Below are positions 33,987-42,339 of a stretch of DNA of 64,000 bases, piece by piece. The notes beneath the pieces are model-generated. The model saw nothing but the letters and a program-made list of their open reading frames with translations. It did no database searches and was not told the DNA's origin. The DNA lies in assembly GCA_015061605.1 (NCBI GenBank), contig SUWH01000004.1, positions 44,884 through 108,883 on the forward strand, given 5' to 3'. The stretch is from Lentisphaerota bacterium. Its GTDB lineage: Bacteria > Verrucomicrobiota > Lentisphaeria > Victivallales > Victivallaceae. The position numbers and the translations under genes are program-made. Within the stretch, counting starts at the first letter, position 1; each line of letters starts with the position of its first letter.

Positions 33987-35699
33987 TTAACGGTGAACAT
34001 CTATCACTGTTCCGGAAAAGAGATCAACGACCTCTGCCACGACCGGATTTTCGATTGCTTTTTTCAGTGCCATCGGTTCATCATTGGCGACGCTGCGCCT
34101 GCCGGAACCGCCGATGGTGGATTCTTTATTTCCGTCATCTTTTTCAACGGGGGGGAACGGCGAATCGGAAATAAATACGGCTCCTCCGCTTTCCGGGAGC
34201 TCTTCTTCAATTTCCGGGGCATTTGTTTCCGCAACGGGGTTCACTTCCTCAACCGGAGAAACGTTCTCTTCGACAACCGGAATGACCTCTTCTTCTGCCG
34301 TTTTTTCTTCGACCGCCGGTGCGGGAACAACAACTTCTTCAACGACCGGAATGACCTCTTCTTCTGCCGTTTTCTCTTCAATCACCGTTTTTTTTTCCAT
34401 GACCGGTACCGGCTTTGCCTCAACTGCCGGAGCGATTTCAACTTCCGGAACAGTTTTTTCTTCAACTGCCGGTGCAGCGGGAATAACAGCAGGAACGATG
34501 CGCTGTTCGATAACGGGAAGTTTATCCAGGAATTGCAGTTCGCCTGCCGCCCGGAGCTGGTTCAACCGGGCAAGGATATCGCTCAAACGAACCGCATGAG
34601 CTTCACGCATCGCTTTGAGCAGTACCGTTTCCAGATAAACCTGTTTATTGAGAGCATCGTGCAGAACTCTGCCCACCGGAGCGATGGTTTCCAACAGTAT
34701 CTGAATTGCATCCGCCGGAGCCAATGCCGACAATCTCCGGTAGTTGGCGATCGCTTCAGCACCTTCGTCGATCAACTCAGCAGGATCTGCGATGATCGTA
34801 CACAACTGCACCGCCCGCAATGCTGAAAGTATATCATCAAACAAGGTTTCCAGATTTTTACCTCTGGCGGCAAGAGTTCCGATACGGCAGACCACTTCTC
34901 CGGGGCGGTTGCCCAGCATCGCTTCAAGAATGGCATCCAGCTCCTTTTTTCCGGTCAAACCGAAAAGCGACAACACCTGTTCTCCGGTAACTGCACTGCC
35001 GTCACCTCCGGAAAAAAAGGCGATCATCTGATCGAGCAGCGACTGGGCATCACGCATACCGCCCTCGGCGGCGCGCGCCACAGCGGAGATGGCATCATCA
35101 TCGATTGCCACTTTTTCCGTATCGGCGATCAAACGCAGACGTTCAATGATCGACCGGGTCGGTATCGGCAGCAGGTCAAAGCGCTGACAACGGGAAATGA
35201 TGGTCGGCAAAACCTGATGGACTTCGGTTGTAGCAAAGATGAATTTGACGTGAGCGGGAGGTTCTTCCACCGTTTTGAGCAACACGTTCCACGCCGCTTT
35301 GCTCAACATATGGACTTCGTCAATGATGTAGATTTTATATTTTCCGCCGACCGGACTGGTCAATGCGCTGTCGGCAAGGTCGCGCATATCGGCGGTGGAG
35401 TTGTGACTGGCGGCGTCAACTTCAAAAACCGCCAGACTGCGTTCTGCGGCAATGGCGCGGCAGCTTTCACATTCACAGCAGGGGTTGCCGTCCACCGGGC
35501 GTTCACAATTCAGCGCCTTGGCAAAGATACGCGCCAGCGTGGTTTTGCCGATACCGCGGGGACCGACAAATAAATATGCGTGCGCCGTCCTGCCGGAGTT
35601 TATCGCATTGCGCAAAGTCCGGACAACATGCTGCTGACCGACCACATCCCGGAAGGTCTGCGGACGGTATTTGCGGGCGATTACCTGATATTCACTCAT
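33987..35699 (-). CDS. dnaX: DNA polymerase III subunit gamma/tau
   Basis: The 570-residue clamp-loader ATPase has Walker A in VGPRGIGKTTLARI, a zinc module around NCERPVDGNPCCECESC, DEVHML and the sensor SRCQRFDL. After domain III a long acidic Val/Pro/Glu linker (about 405-500) precedes a short C-terminal part. Within it EEKTAEEEVIPVVEE occurs twice, 23 residues apart, encoded by near-exact DNA copies (34276-34304 and 34345-34373). The start overlaps the rph stop as ATGA. No poly-A/T slip site of the E. coli kind is obvious. Confidence 0.95.
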   Translation of the reverse strand: MSEYQVIARKYRPQTFRDVVGQQHVVRTLRNAINSGRTAHAYLFVGPRGIGKTTLARIFAKALNCERPVDGNPCCECESCRAIAAERSLAVFEVDAASHNSTADMRDLADSALTSPVGGKYKIYIIDEVHMLSKAAWNVLLKTVEEPPAHVKFIFATTEVHQVLPTIISRCQRFDLLPIPTRSIIERLRLIADTEKVAIDDDAISAVARAAEGGMRDAQSLLDQMIAFFSGGDGSAVTGEQVLSLFGLTGKKELDAILEAMLGNRPGEVVCRIGTLAARGKNLETLFDDILSALRAVQLCTIIADPAELIDEGAEAIANYRRLSALAPADAIQILLETIAPVGRVLHDALNKQVYLETVLLKAMREAHAVRLSDILARLNQLRAAGELQFLDKLPVIEQRIVPAVIPAAPAVEEKTVPEVEIAPAVEAKPVPVMEKKTVIEEKTAEEEVIPVVEEVVVPAPAVEEKTAEEEVIPVVEENVSPVEEVNPVAETNAPEIEEELPESGGAVFISDSPFPPVEKDDGNKESTIGGSGRRSVANDEPMALKKAIENPVVAEVVDLFSGTVIDVHR

Positions 35700-36427
35700 T
35701 TAACACTTTCCAGAATTTCGCGCTGACGCTCAAAAATATTTTTCAAGCCGTGTTCGGCAAGGTCGAGCAGTTCATTGAGTTTGGCGCGGCTGAAAGGAGC
35801 ACCTTCGGCAGTCCCCTGAACTTCGACCAGTTTGCCGGATTCGGTCATAATGACATTCATATCGACTTCAGCACGGTGATCTTCGTCGTAGCACAAGTCA
35901 AGCATCGGCACACCGTCAATGATACCGACACTGACAGCGGCGACCATCTCTTTAAAGGGATTTTCCTGCGGGGTGAATAACCGGCGGCAGCCGACTGCCA
36001 GCGCAAGAGCCGCACCGGAAATAGCGGCGCAGCGGGTTCCGCCATCGGCATTGATGACATCGCAATCGAGATAAACGGTACGTTCACCGAGTTTTTCCAG
36101 ATCGACCGCCATGCGCAAGGAGCGCCCAATGAGCCGTTGGATTTCCACCGTTCTGCCGCTTTGTTTACCGGCAGAAGCCTCACGGCGCACCCGTTCGCCG
36201 GTGGCAGAGGGAAGCATACCGTATTCACTGGTGACCCAACCGCCGGGAACTTTCTGGTTTTTCATCCACTGCGGAACTTTGTCTTCGACGCTCATCGCCA
36301 CGATTTCGCGGGTGTTGCCGCAGCTTACCAGCAATGAAGCAAGGGGGTGAGATTGATAATCCAACAAAAAACTTACCGGACGGAGTTCATCGTATGCCCG
36401 GCCGTCAATTCTGATAACAGTAGACAT
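35696..36427 (-). CDS. rph: Ribonuclease PH
   Basis: The 243-residue phosphorolytic exonuclease begins MSTVIRIDGRAYDELRPVSF and has the core GERVRREASAGKQSGRTVEIQRLIGRSL, the phosphate-binding TRCAAISGAALAL and the late VEVQGTAEGAPFSRAKL. It trims tRNA 3' ends. The start at 36427 fits the family N-terminus and has AGAGAGG upstream; the frame is open further upstream only because it crosses the SRP RNA gene. Coupled to dnaX by a 4-bp overlap. Confidence 0.95.
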   Translation of the reverse strand: MSTVIRIDGRAYDELRPVSFLLDYQSHPLASLLVSCGNTREIVAMSVEDKVPQWMKNQKVPGGWVTSEYGMLPSATGERVRREASAGKQSGRTVEIQRLIGRSLRMAVDLEKLGERTVYLDCDVINADGGTRCAAISGAALALAVGCRRLFTPQENPFKEMVAAVSVGIIDGVPMLDLCYDEDHRAEVDMNVIMTESGKLVEVQGTAEGAPFSRAKLNELLDLAEHGLKNIFERQREILESVK

Positions 36428-36460
36428 GGAACCTCTCTCTGAAAGAAGATTAAAAAAAGA

Positions 36461-36566
36461 GCCGCGAACAGATGACCCATGGCCTGTAGAAAATCGCGTA
36501 GGGCTGCTTGGTTCCCCACCTGACCCGGTTGGCGTTTTCCACAACACACGGGGTCCGTATCGCGGC
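36461..36566 (-). ncRNA. ffs: Signal recognition particle RNA (small bacterial type)
   Basis: The minus strand carries the domain IV signature GGGTCAGGTGGGGAACCAAG then CAGCC, with a GGAA tetraloop closed by GG/CC. The ends pair as GCCGCGA with TCGCGGC, and seven T (36452-36458) follow as terminator. A TATATT box lies just before the 5' end. The ~106-nt size is that of the 4.5S type. It sits in the same neighbourhood as dnaX, an arrangement also seen with scr in Bacillus subtilis. Confidence 0.93.
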
Positions 36567-36576
36567 AGAATATAAC

Positions 36577-37431
36577 TTACACCGTTTTATGGAAAATTTC
36601 AAGTAAGAATTGCAATTCTTTTCGCAAATTTTTCCGTTCGACCACCCGGTCGATCAATCCGCGCTCGGAAAGAAACTCCGCCGTCTGGAATCCTTCGGGC
36701 AAAGTAGATTTGGTCGTTTCCGAAACCACCCGCGGTCCGGCAAATCCGATCATGGCTCCGGGTTCAGCGAGAATAATATCTCCCAGTGTTGCAAAACTTG
36801 CCGACACCCCGCCGTAAGTCGGATTGGTCATAATGACGATATAACCCAGTTTGGCTTCACGGTGGCGCGCCAGTGCGCCGCTGGTTTTCGCCATCTGCAT
36901 CAAGCTCAAAATACCTTCCTGCATCCGGGCTCCGCCGGAAGCAGTGACCAGAACCACACTGCGGCGGGCAGCGGTGGCGCGTTCGATCATGCGGGTGATA
37001 CGTTCACCCACGACCGACCCCATGGAAGCTCCCATGAAGCTGAAGTTCATCACACCGAGCGAAAACGGGATACCATTCAAAGTTGCAGTACCGCAGCGGA
37101 CAGCTTCATTGTCACCGGTTTTGCCGATATTTTCTTTCAACCGGTCGGCATAACTTTTGGAATCAAAAAATTCCAGTTTGTCCACTGAACGCAATTCAGT
37201 ATCTTCTTCGACAAAGCTTCCGGCATCGGTAAGCATATTGATCCGGGCAGCAGGAGACATCGGCAGATGGCAGCCGCAGCACCAGCAAACCTGCAGATTA
37301 TCTTCCAGACGGTTGATGTAAAGAGTCTGGGCACACTTTTTGCATTTGATCCAGGTGCCGTCCGGAATCACCATTTTGTTACGTCTGCCGGTACTCAGCG
37401 TTGAGTATTTGCCGCTGCTGAAAATAGCCAT
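36577..37431 (-). CDS. accD: Acetyl-CoA carboxylase carboxyltransferase subunit beta
   Basis: The 284-residue protein has the N-terminal zinc finger CKKC and CWCC (C-x2-C twice) and the carboxyltransferase core with SMGSVVGERITRMIERA, VTASGGARMQEGILSLMQM, NPTYGGVSASFA and GFAGPRVV. It transfers the carboxyl group from biotin to acetyl-CoA for malonyl-CoA. The accA gene is not in the window. It follows the isochorismatase-like gene by 14 bp. Confidence 0.95.
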   Translation of the reverse strand: MAIFSSGKYSTLSTGRRNKMVIPDGTWIKCKKCAQTLYINRLEDNLQVCWCCGCHLPMSPAARINMLTDAGSFVEEDTELRSVDKLEFFDSKSYADRLKENIGKTGDNEAVRCGTATLNGIPFSLGVMNFSFMGASMGSVVGERITRMIERATAARRSVVLVTASGGARMQEGILSLMQMAKTSGALARHREAKLGYIVIMTNPTYGGVSASFATLGDIILAEPGAMIGFAGPRVVSETTKSTLPEGFQTAEFLSERGLIDRVVERKNLRKELQFLLEIFHKTV

Positions 37432-37445
37432 AGGTTTGCTCTCCG

Positions 37446-37994
37446 TTATTTTACCAGTTTGGAAATCGTCTTGAACGCCGGATGAGCGGCGTCACGCAAT
37501 AACATAAACAATATACTTTCGGTACTCAAAACCGAAACTCCCTTTGACCGCATCATCTCCAACGCCGCATGGCAATCGGAAAATTTACGGCTCATGACCG
37601 CATCGGAAGCTACGATGACTTCATAGCCGCGCTCGACAGCATCCAGCACACTCTGAAGCAGACAGACATGAGATTCAATACCGCTGAAAATCAGCACCTC
37701 TCTTTTGCGTTTGGCAAGCTCCGCACAGAACTCCGCTGAACCGAAAACCGAAAAACTGGTCTTGGCGATGACCGGAGTCTTTTCTCCGAGCCAGGTGGCA
37801 AGTTCCGGAACCGTATTGCCCAGACCTTTGGGATACTGTTCTGTAACCAGAATATCCAGTTTCAAAACATCAGCCGCATTGAGCAGCAATATATTGCGTT
37901 CAAGCACAGTCTGCGGGTCATTCATCGCCGGCAGCAGTTTCTGCTGCATATCGATCATGACCAGCGCGGCATTTTCTACGGTCGGGAACTTCAT
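37446..37994 (-). CDS. Isochorismatase-family hydrolase
   Basis: The 182-residue cysteine hydrolase has the catalytic triad elements Asp in MIDMQ, Lys in IAKTSFSVF and Cys in SGIESHVCLLQ. The HVC motif and length place it with the small YcaC/nicotinamidase-like branch. The substrate is unknown. It lies between the aminotransferase gene (21 bp upstream) and accD (14 bp downstream) on one strand. Confidence 0.85.
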   Translation of the reverse strand: MKFPTVENAALVMIDMQQKLLPAMNDPQTVLERNILLLNAADVLKLDILVTEQYPKGLGNTVPELATWLGEKTPVIAKTSFSVFGSAEFCAELAKRKREVLIFSGIESHVCLLQSVLDAVERGYEVIVASDAVMSRKFSDCHAALEMMRSKGVSVLSTESILFMLLRDAAHPAFKTISKLVK

Positions 37995-38015
37995 AAAAAA
38001 CTCTCATTGTTTTAA

Positions 38016-39290
38016 TTAATATTCGCCGAGCAGCTTACGCACTCCGGCAAGTTTTATGCATACGCAAAGCAGATCCATCGCCTGCTGCAATTCCTTGCAG
38101 TCAGGATAGGTGGGAGCAATACGGATATTGCGGTCACGCGGATCATTTTTAAGCGGGAACGTCGCTCCGGCACCGGTCATGGTGACACCGGCCTCTTTTG
38201 CCAGACGCAAAGTTTCTTTGGCACATCCGTCCAGCGTATCGAGCGAAACAAAATATCCACCTTTGGGATCGGTCCATTTTGCAAGTCCGCTGCCGCCGAG
38301 TTCACGCTCCAATGTGGCGGCAACGATCTCAAACTTGGGACGCAATTCGACCGCCAGTTTTTCCATCTGGGCGGCAAGACCGTCGGCATCCTTGAGGAAC
38401 CGCAGTGTCCGGAGCTGATTTATTTTATCATGTCCGATGGTCTGGATGGTCATGTGCTTGAGAATAAAATCGCGTTCATCGATACTTGCCGCCATCATCG
38501 CCACACCAGCACCGGGCAGCGTGATCTTGCTGGTCGAAAAGAAATAATAAGCGCGATCCGGGTTGCCGCCTTTTTCACAGGCTTCAAAAATATCCGCAAG
38601 TTTGGTTTTGCCGTAAAGGTGATGCACACCGTAGGCGTTGTCCCAGAAAATACGGAAATCAGGCGCGGCAGTTTTCATCTTACCCAAACGGGCAACGACT
38701 TCATCGCTGTAACAGATTCCCTGCGGATTGCTGTATAAGGGTACACACCAGATACCTTTGATCGCCGGATCTGAAGCAACCAATGCTTCAATTTTGTCCA
38801 TATCAGGACCGTCCTCCCGCATTTCGACGGGGATCATTTCAAAGCCGAAGCTCTGGGTGATGGCAAAATGGCGGTCATATCCGGGAGCCGGACAGAGGAA
38901 CTTCAGCTTTTCTTCCTTGCTCCATGCAGAAGTTTTGGATGTACCGAAACAATACAGCCGCGCGATGGCATCATACATCAAATTCAAACTGGCGTTGCCG
39001 CCGACGATAATGCGTTCGGGGTCAATGCCAAGCACACTGCCGAAAAACTGACGCATTTCAGGAAGTCCTTCCAAAACACCATAATTACGGCAATCAGTAC
39101 CGTCAGCCGCAGTATAATCAGTCATTCGCTCAAAGAGGTCGGCATTGAGATCGAGCAATGTCGGGGCGGGTTTGCCGCGGGCCATATTGAGTGAAAGTTT
39201 CAAGTCGGCGAGTTTACGGTATTGTGCTTCGTATTCCACCTTCAACGCCTCAAGCTCGGCTTTCGGCAATGCGGTGCAGTTTTGGTTCAT
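38016..39290 (-). CDS. Aspartate aminotransferase-like (MocR-related Asp aminotransferase family)
   Basis: The 424-residue fold-type I PLP enzyme shows LNMARGKPAPTLLDL near the N-terminus, TDCRNYGVLEGLPEMRQ, CPAPGYDRHFAITQSFGFEM, PLYSNPQG, FWDNAYGVHHLYG, the PLP lysine in FFSTSKITLPGAG and the substrate Arg in RNIRIAPTYP. These match the actinobacterial aspartate aminotransferases of this distinct family. Start 39290 gives the normal family length; GGGAG lies about 12 bases upstream. Downstream genes on the same strand are the isochorismatase-like hydrolase and accD. Confidence 0.88.
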   Translation of the reverse strand: MNQNCTALPKAELEALKVEYEAQYRKLADLKLSLNMARGKPAPTLLDLNADLFERMTDYTAADGTDCRNYGVLEGLPEMRQFFGSVLGIDPERIIVGGNASLNLMYDAIARLYCFGTSKTSAWSKEEKLKFLCPAPGYDRHFAITQSFGFEMIPVEMREDGPDMDKIEALVASDPAIKGIWCVPLYSNPQGICYSDEVVARLGKMKTAAPDFRIFWDNAYGVHHLYGKTKLADIFEACEKGGNPDRAYYFFSTSKITLPGAGVAMMAASIDERDFILKHMTIQTIGHDKINQLRTLRFLKDADGLAAQMEKLAVELRPKFEIVAATLERELGGSGLAKWTDPKGGYFVSLDTLDGCAKETLRLAKEAGVTMTGAGATFPLKNDPRDRNIRIAPTYPDCKELQQAMDLLCVCIKLAGVRKLLGEY

Positions 39291-39392
39291 CTTTGTGTTT
39301 TCTCCCACAGATAAAAAAGTATCAATATTAACAGACCTCCGGAAATCATCCGGAACACCTTGCACATCCGCATAATATAGCACGGCTTCCAT

Positions 39393-39660
39393 GGTTTTTC
39401 AAGTGGCGGCGATCTCGCTTTGCCGGAGCGCGCCTTGTCGGCGGACGGCGGCTCAGTCGAGTACAGTCGTACACTCCTTCGCCGACGCCTTGACAAAACA
39501 CGCCCGGCTGTGCGATATCGCCGCCTGTGAAGCGACTGGCATTATGCGCCTGATGCCGGGCCCAAATGCCCGGCAGGCGAGTGGTTGTTTGGATTTTTTT
39601 TAAAGCGCGCCTTGTCGGCGGACGGCGGCTCAGTCGAGTACAGTGTGCCCTCCCCTCGCA
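39393..39660. repeat. Repeat-rich gap: two 41-bp direct repeats and shared motifs
   Basis: The 41-bp block 39427-39467 recurs at 39604-39644 in the same orientation. 39409-39437 is the exact reverse complement of 817-845. GCGATATCGC lies at 39512-39521 and GACAAAACAC at about 39492-39501, motifs also found in the left-end field and near 14730. A CCGGGC/GCCCGG pair near 39560 can form a hairpin. No credible gene lies here. Confidence 0.85.
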
Positions 39661-39671
39661 CCTCCCGAAAG

Positions 39672-40667
39672 TCAAAAGAGTTCAAGCTGTTGAGGTTTTT
39701 CCGGTTCGGCTGTTTTTTCAGCCGGGGCTTCCGGCGGAACGAAGCTGAACAAATCAATTTCAGTTTCAACTGTTTCCGGAACTTCTTCAATTTCCGGAAC
39801 TTCCGGCAGCTCTTTCAAAATAGAATTAAACTGATTGTCCCGGCAGATTTCAGCGATCTCCGCCCAATCCGGCGACTTCGGAGTGAGCAGTTCCGGCAGG
39901 ACTCCGGCAAGTTCATCAAACATTTCACTGCGAAGTTTAACCAGTTCACGGTTGCGTTTGAGCAATTCAAAATTGCCCTCCAGTTTCTTGAAAAAGCGGC
40001 TGGAACTGATCTTTTCCGGAGCATCGAGCCAACTTTCCGCCGCACCGCAACTGTTGAGCAATTCAGCGGCACTTTTGGCACCGATACCGGGAACTCCGGC
40101 GATATTATCCGAACTGTCCCCCAGAAGCGCCAGATAATCGACGATCAATTCAGGAGAAACACCGAATTTTTCAGTAACTTCCGCAACTCCGCGCTCTTCA
40201 AAATCCCCTTTATTGCCATTCTGCGGAACGAGCATGGAAATCTTTTCATCGACCAGCTGCGACAGATCTTTATCCGAACTCAAAATCAAAATCTTATGAT
40301 CTTTTTCACAATGGCGGGCAATAGCTCCGATGAGGTCGTCGGCTTCATAACCTTCACAGAAAAACTGCCGCCAGCCGAATGCTGAAGCAATGCGCTTGAT
40401 CAACGGTATCTGCGATTTGAGATCGTCCGGCATCGGCGGACGGTTCGCCTTGTAATCCGGAGCCAGTTTCAATCTGAATTCCACCTTGCCGCAGTCAAAA
40501 AGCATGATCCCCCGCCGCTGCGGGTAACGGTGTTCAAGTTTCAGCAGCAGCTTGGTGAAAACAAAGGCGGCATTGACCGCTTCGCCGCGGGCATTGGTCA
40601 AATGACGTATCGCATAAAACGACCGGAATATCTGACTGTATGCATCCAGCAAAATAAGTTTATCCAT
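39672..40667 (-). CDS. Stand-alone 5'-3' exonuclease (PolA N-domain type)
   Basis: The 331-residue protein matches the 5'-nuclease domain of DNA polymerase I: LILLDAYSQIFRSFYA, FDCGKVEFRLKLAPDYKANR, EGYEADDLIGAIAR, LSSDKDLSQLV and the helix-hairpin-helix DSSDNIAGVPGIGAKSAAELL with the metal-binding Asp cluster. No polymerase domain follows. Instead there is an acidic Pro/Glu tail ending exactly in QQLELF, which matches the sliding-clamp-binding consensus. Removal of RNA primers at the replication fork is the likely role. A separate polA may exist elsewhere. Confidence 0.9.
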   Translation of the reverse strand: MDKLILLDAYSQIFRSFYAIRHLTNARGEAVNAAFVFTKLLLKLEHRYPQRRGIMLFDCGKVEFRLKLAPDYKANRPPMPDDLKSQIPLIKRIASAFGWRQFFCEGYEADDLIGAIARHCEKDHKILILSSDKDLSQLVDEKISMLVPQNGNKGDFEERGVAEVTEKFGVSPELIVDYLALLGDSSDNIAGVPGIGAKSAAELLNSCGAAESWLDAPEKISSSRFFKKLEGNFELLKRNRELVKLRSEMFDELAGVLPELLTPKSPDWAEIAEICRDNQFNSILKELPEVPEIEEVPETVETEIDLFSFVPPEAPAEKTAEPEKPQQLELF

Positions 40668-40682
40668 AAAATCTCTTCCGTA

Positions 40683-40774
40683 AAATAAAAAGGTTCAAGG
40701 AACGGCAGATAAATCAGTAGAGGAGTGTTGAAGAGGAGAAATCCTGACAGACCATCTGTACCCGTCCTTGAACC
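40683..40774 (-). ncRNA. Candidate small RNA: long hairpin with CU-rich loop and U tail
   Basis: On the minus strand CCGTCCTTGAACC (plus-strand letters 40762-40774) pairs with GGTTCAAGGAACGG (40692-40705), with one bulge. CAGAT/ATCTG and TCAG/CTGA can continue the stem inward. The ~26-nt apical loop contains the CU-rich motifs TCTCCTCT and CTCCTCT. The transcript would end in TTTTTATTTT (40682-40691 reversed). An alternative local hairpin, ACAGA-TGG-TCTGT, competes with the inner stem. It lies between the GNAT gene and the exonuclease gene, both on the same strand, so it could instead be an ornate terminator. Confidence 0.5.
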
Positions 40775-40788
40775 GTAAAAATATTAAA

Positions 40789-41205
40789 TCAACCGTTTTC
40801 CAGTTTCCACAAAGTGTACCCCGGCTGTTCTCTCAAACCGAGCCGCAAATAGAACTTCTCCGTCCCCGGTTCTCCGACCAGAGCGATCCAATCCACGCCT
40901 CTGGCACGCAGTTCCGATTCCAGAAACCTTATCAATCTGCTTCCAAGCCCCTGTCCCCGGAATTCCGGAGAGACGACCACATCCTGAATGTACGCATCAG
41001 AACAACCATCCGACAGCGCCCGGGCAAATCCGACCAGTTTCTTTCCGGCAAACGCTCCGGCGGCAACCGTACTTCCTTTGATCGCAGGAGCCAGAAACTC
41101 CGCCTGATCGTCAGCACTTATCCAGTTGGCAACGATATAAAGCTCCCGAAGCTGAAGCAGCTGTTCAGCATCCGGAGAAACTATCTGCCTTATTTCAGGA
41201 GTCAT
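40789..41205 (-). CDS. GNAT-family N-acetyltransferase
   Basis: The 138-residue protein has the acetyl-CoA loop motif VVVSPEFRGQGLGSRLIRFL and the final strand FYLRLGLREQPGYTLWKLENG. It starts three bases after argC ends, so the two are co-transcribed. An arginine-pathway role is possible by context, but the sequence does not look like a classical N-acetylglutamate synthase. The substrate is unknown. Confidence 0.8.
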   Translation of the reverse strand: MTPEIRQIVSPDAEQLLQLRELYIVANWISADDQAEFLAPAIKGSTVAAGAFAGKKLVGFARALSDGCSDAYIQDVVVSPEFRGQGLGSRLIRFLESELRARGVDWIALVGEPGTEKFYLRLGLREQPGYTLWKLENG

Positions 41206-41208
41206 TTT

Positions 41209-42246
41209 TCAGAGCAGACCGGCGGCTTCGTCCAGACCGAAACGGATATTCATGCACTGGATGGCCTGTCCGGAAGCACCTTTGGTCAAGTTGTCGATAC
41301 AGCTGGTGACGATAATTTTATTGGTGCGGGCATCGAAGTTATAACCGATTTCACAGCAGTTGGTCATAAAAACATACTTGGTATCGGCACAGCGTTTGGC
41401 GGGCAGCACGCGGACAAACTGCTCTTTGCCGTAGGCGGCTTCATAGACTTCGCCGATCTTTTCCAGAGTACAGCCGGGGGCGGCATTGAGAATGATCGTA
41501 GAGTTGATGCCGCGGTTGAGCGGAGCAAGGTGCGGGATGAAGTTCAACGCGATTTCCGGCACACCGGCTGCGAAAGCAAGTTCCTGCTCGATTTCCGGCA
41601 GGTGACGGTGACCGACGGTGGCATACGCCTTGATGCTTTCGTTGCATTCGGGGTAAATGTAGGGCAGATCGACCTTGCGGCCGGCACCGGAAACACCGGA
41701 ACAACTGGAAATGATGATGCCGTCAGGCAACGCAAGTTTAGCGGCAAGCAGCGGCGCAGTCGGCAGAATACTGCTGGTCGGATAACATCCGGCACAAGCG
41801 ACGAGGTCAGCGGTTTTCAACTGTTCGCGGTAACGTTCAGGCTGACCGTAGACTGCCTGACTGAGCAATTCCGGCGCGGGGTGGTCGGCTTTGTAGTATT
41901 CTTTATATTTCGCGGTGCTTTTCAGGCGGAAGTCAGCGGAAATATCAAAGACTTTCACCCCTGCCTGAAGCAGCGGCACGGCAAATTCAGTCGCCAATCC
42001 GTGAGGCAGCGCCAGAATAGCGGCATCAAAATTCTTGTTTTCCATCGCTTCGGAGGGGGCGACAAATTTGAGCGGCAATCCGGTGAAACGCGGAAAAACC
42101 GTCGCCACATCTTCACCGGCATTTTTCCGGGAAGTGATCGCGGCGATTTCAGCATTGGGGTGACGCAAAAGCAAACGGAGCAGCTCTTCTCCGGCGTAAC
42201 CGGCGGCACCGAAAACTGCAACTCTTATTTTCTTATCCATAATCAT
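41209..42246 (-). CDS. argC: N-acetyl-gamma-glutamyl-phosphate reductase
   Basis: The 345-residue enzyme has the NADP-binding VAVFGAAGYAGEELLRLLLRH, the catalytic cysteine in ACAGCYPTSSIL, SSCSGVSGAGRKV and HRHLPEIEQEL with the catalytic His. It makes N-acetylglutamate semialdehyde in arginine synthesis. AGGAAA precedes the ATG at 42246 by about six bases; a second ATG two codons later is also possible. No other arg genes are close. Confidence 0.93.
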   Translation of the reverse strand: MIMDKKIRVAVFGAAGYAGEELLRLLLRHPNAEIAAITSRKNAGEDVATVFPRFTGLPLKFVAPSEAMENKNFDAAILALPHGLATEFAVPLLQAGVKVFDISADFRLKSTAKYKEYYKADHPAPELLSQAVYGQPERYREQLKTADLVACAGCYPTSSILPTAPLLAAKLALPDGIIISSCSGVSGAGRKVDLPYIYPECNESIKAYATVGHRHLPEIEQELAFAAGVPEIALNFIPHLAPLNRGINSTIILNAAPGCTLEKIGEVYEAAYGKEQFVRVLPAKRCADTKYVFMTNCCEIGYNFDARTNKIIVTSCIDNLTKGASGQAIQCMNIRFGLDEAAGLL

Positions 42247-42339
42247 AAACTTTCCTGTTAAAATTAATTTTGTATTGTACCGTCTGTAAATATACTGTTG
42301 AAGTGCCAACTTTTCAAGAGTAAAACTGTTTTTGAAACT

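Noticed and set aside
33987..35699. Programmed frameshift in dnaX
   Set aside because: No slippery A/T run followed by a hairpin is apparent in the coding strand.
36428..36547. N-terminal extension of ribonuclease PH
   Set aside because: The extension is the SRP RNA gene read in frame; the family N-terminus and a ribosome site place the start at 36427.
40768..42261. 497-codon rightward frame opposite argC and the GNAT gene
   Set aside because: Both opposing genes have clear catalytic motifs; this frame has none.
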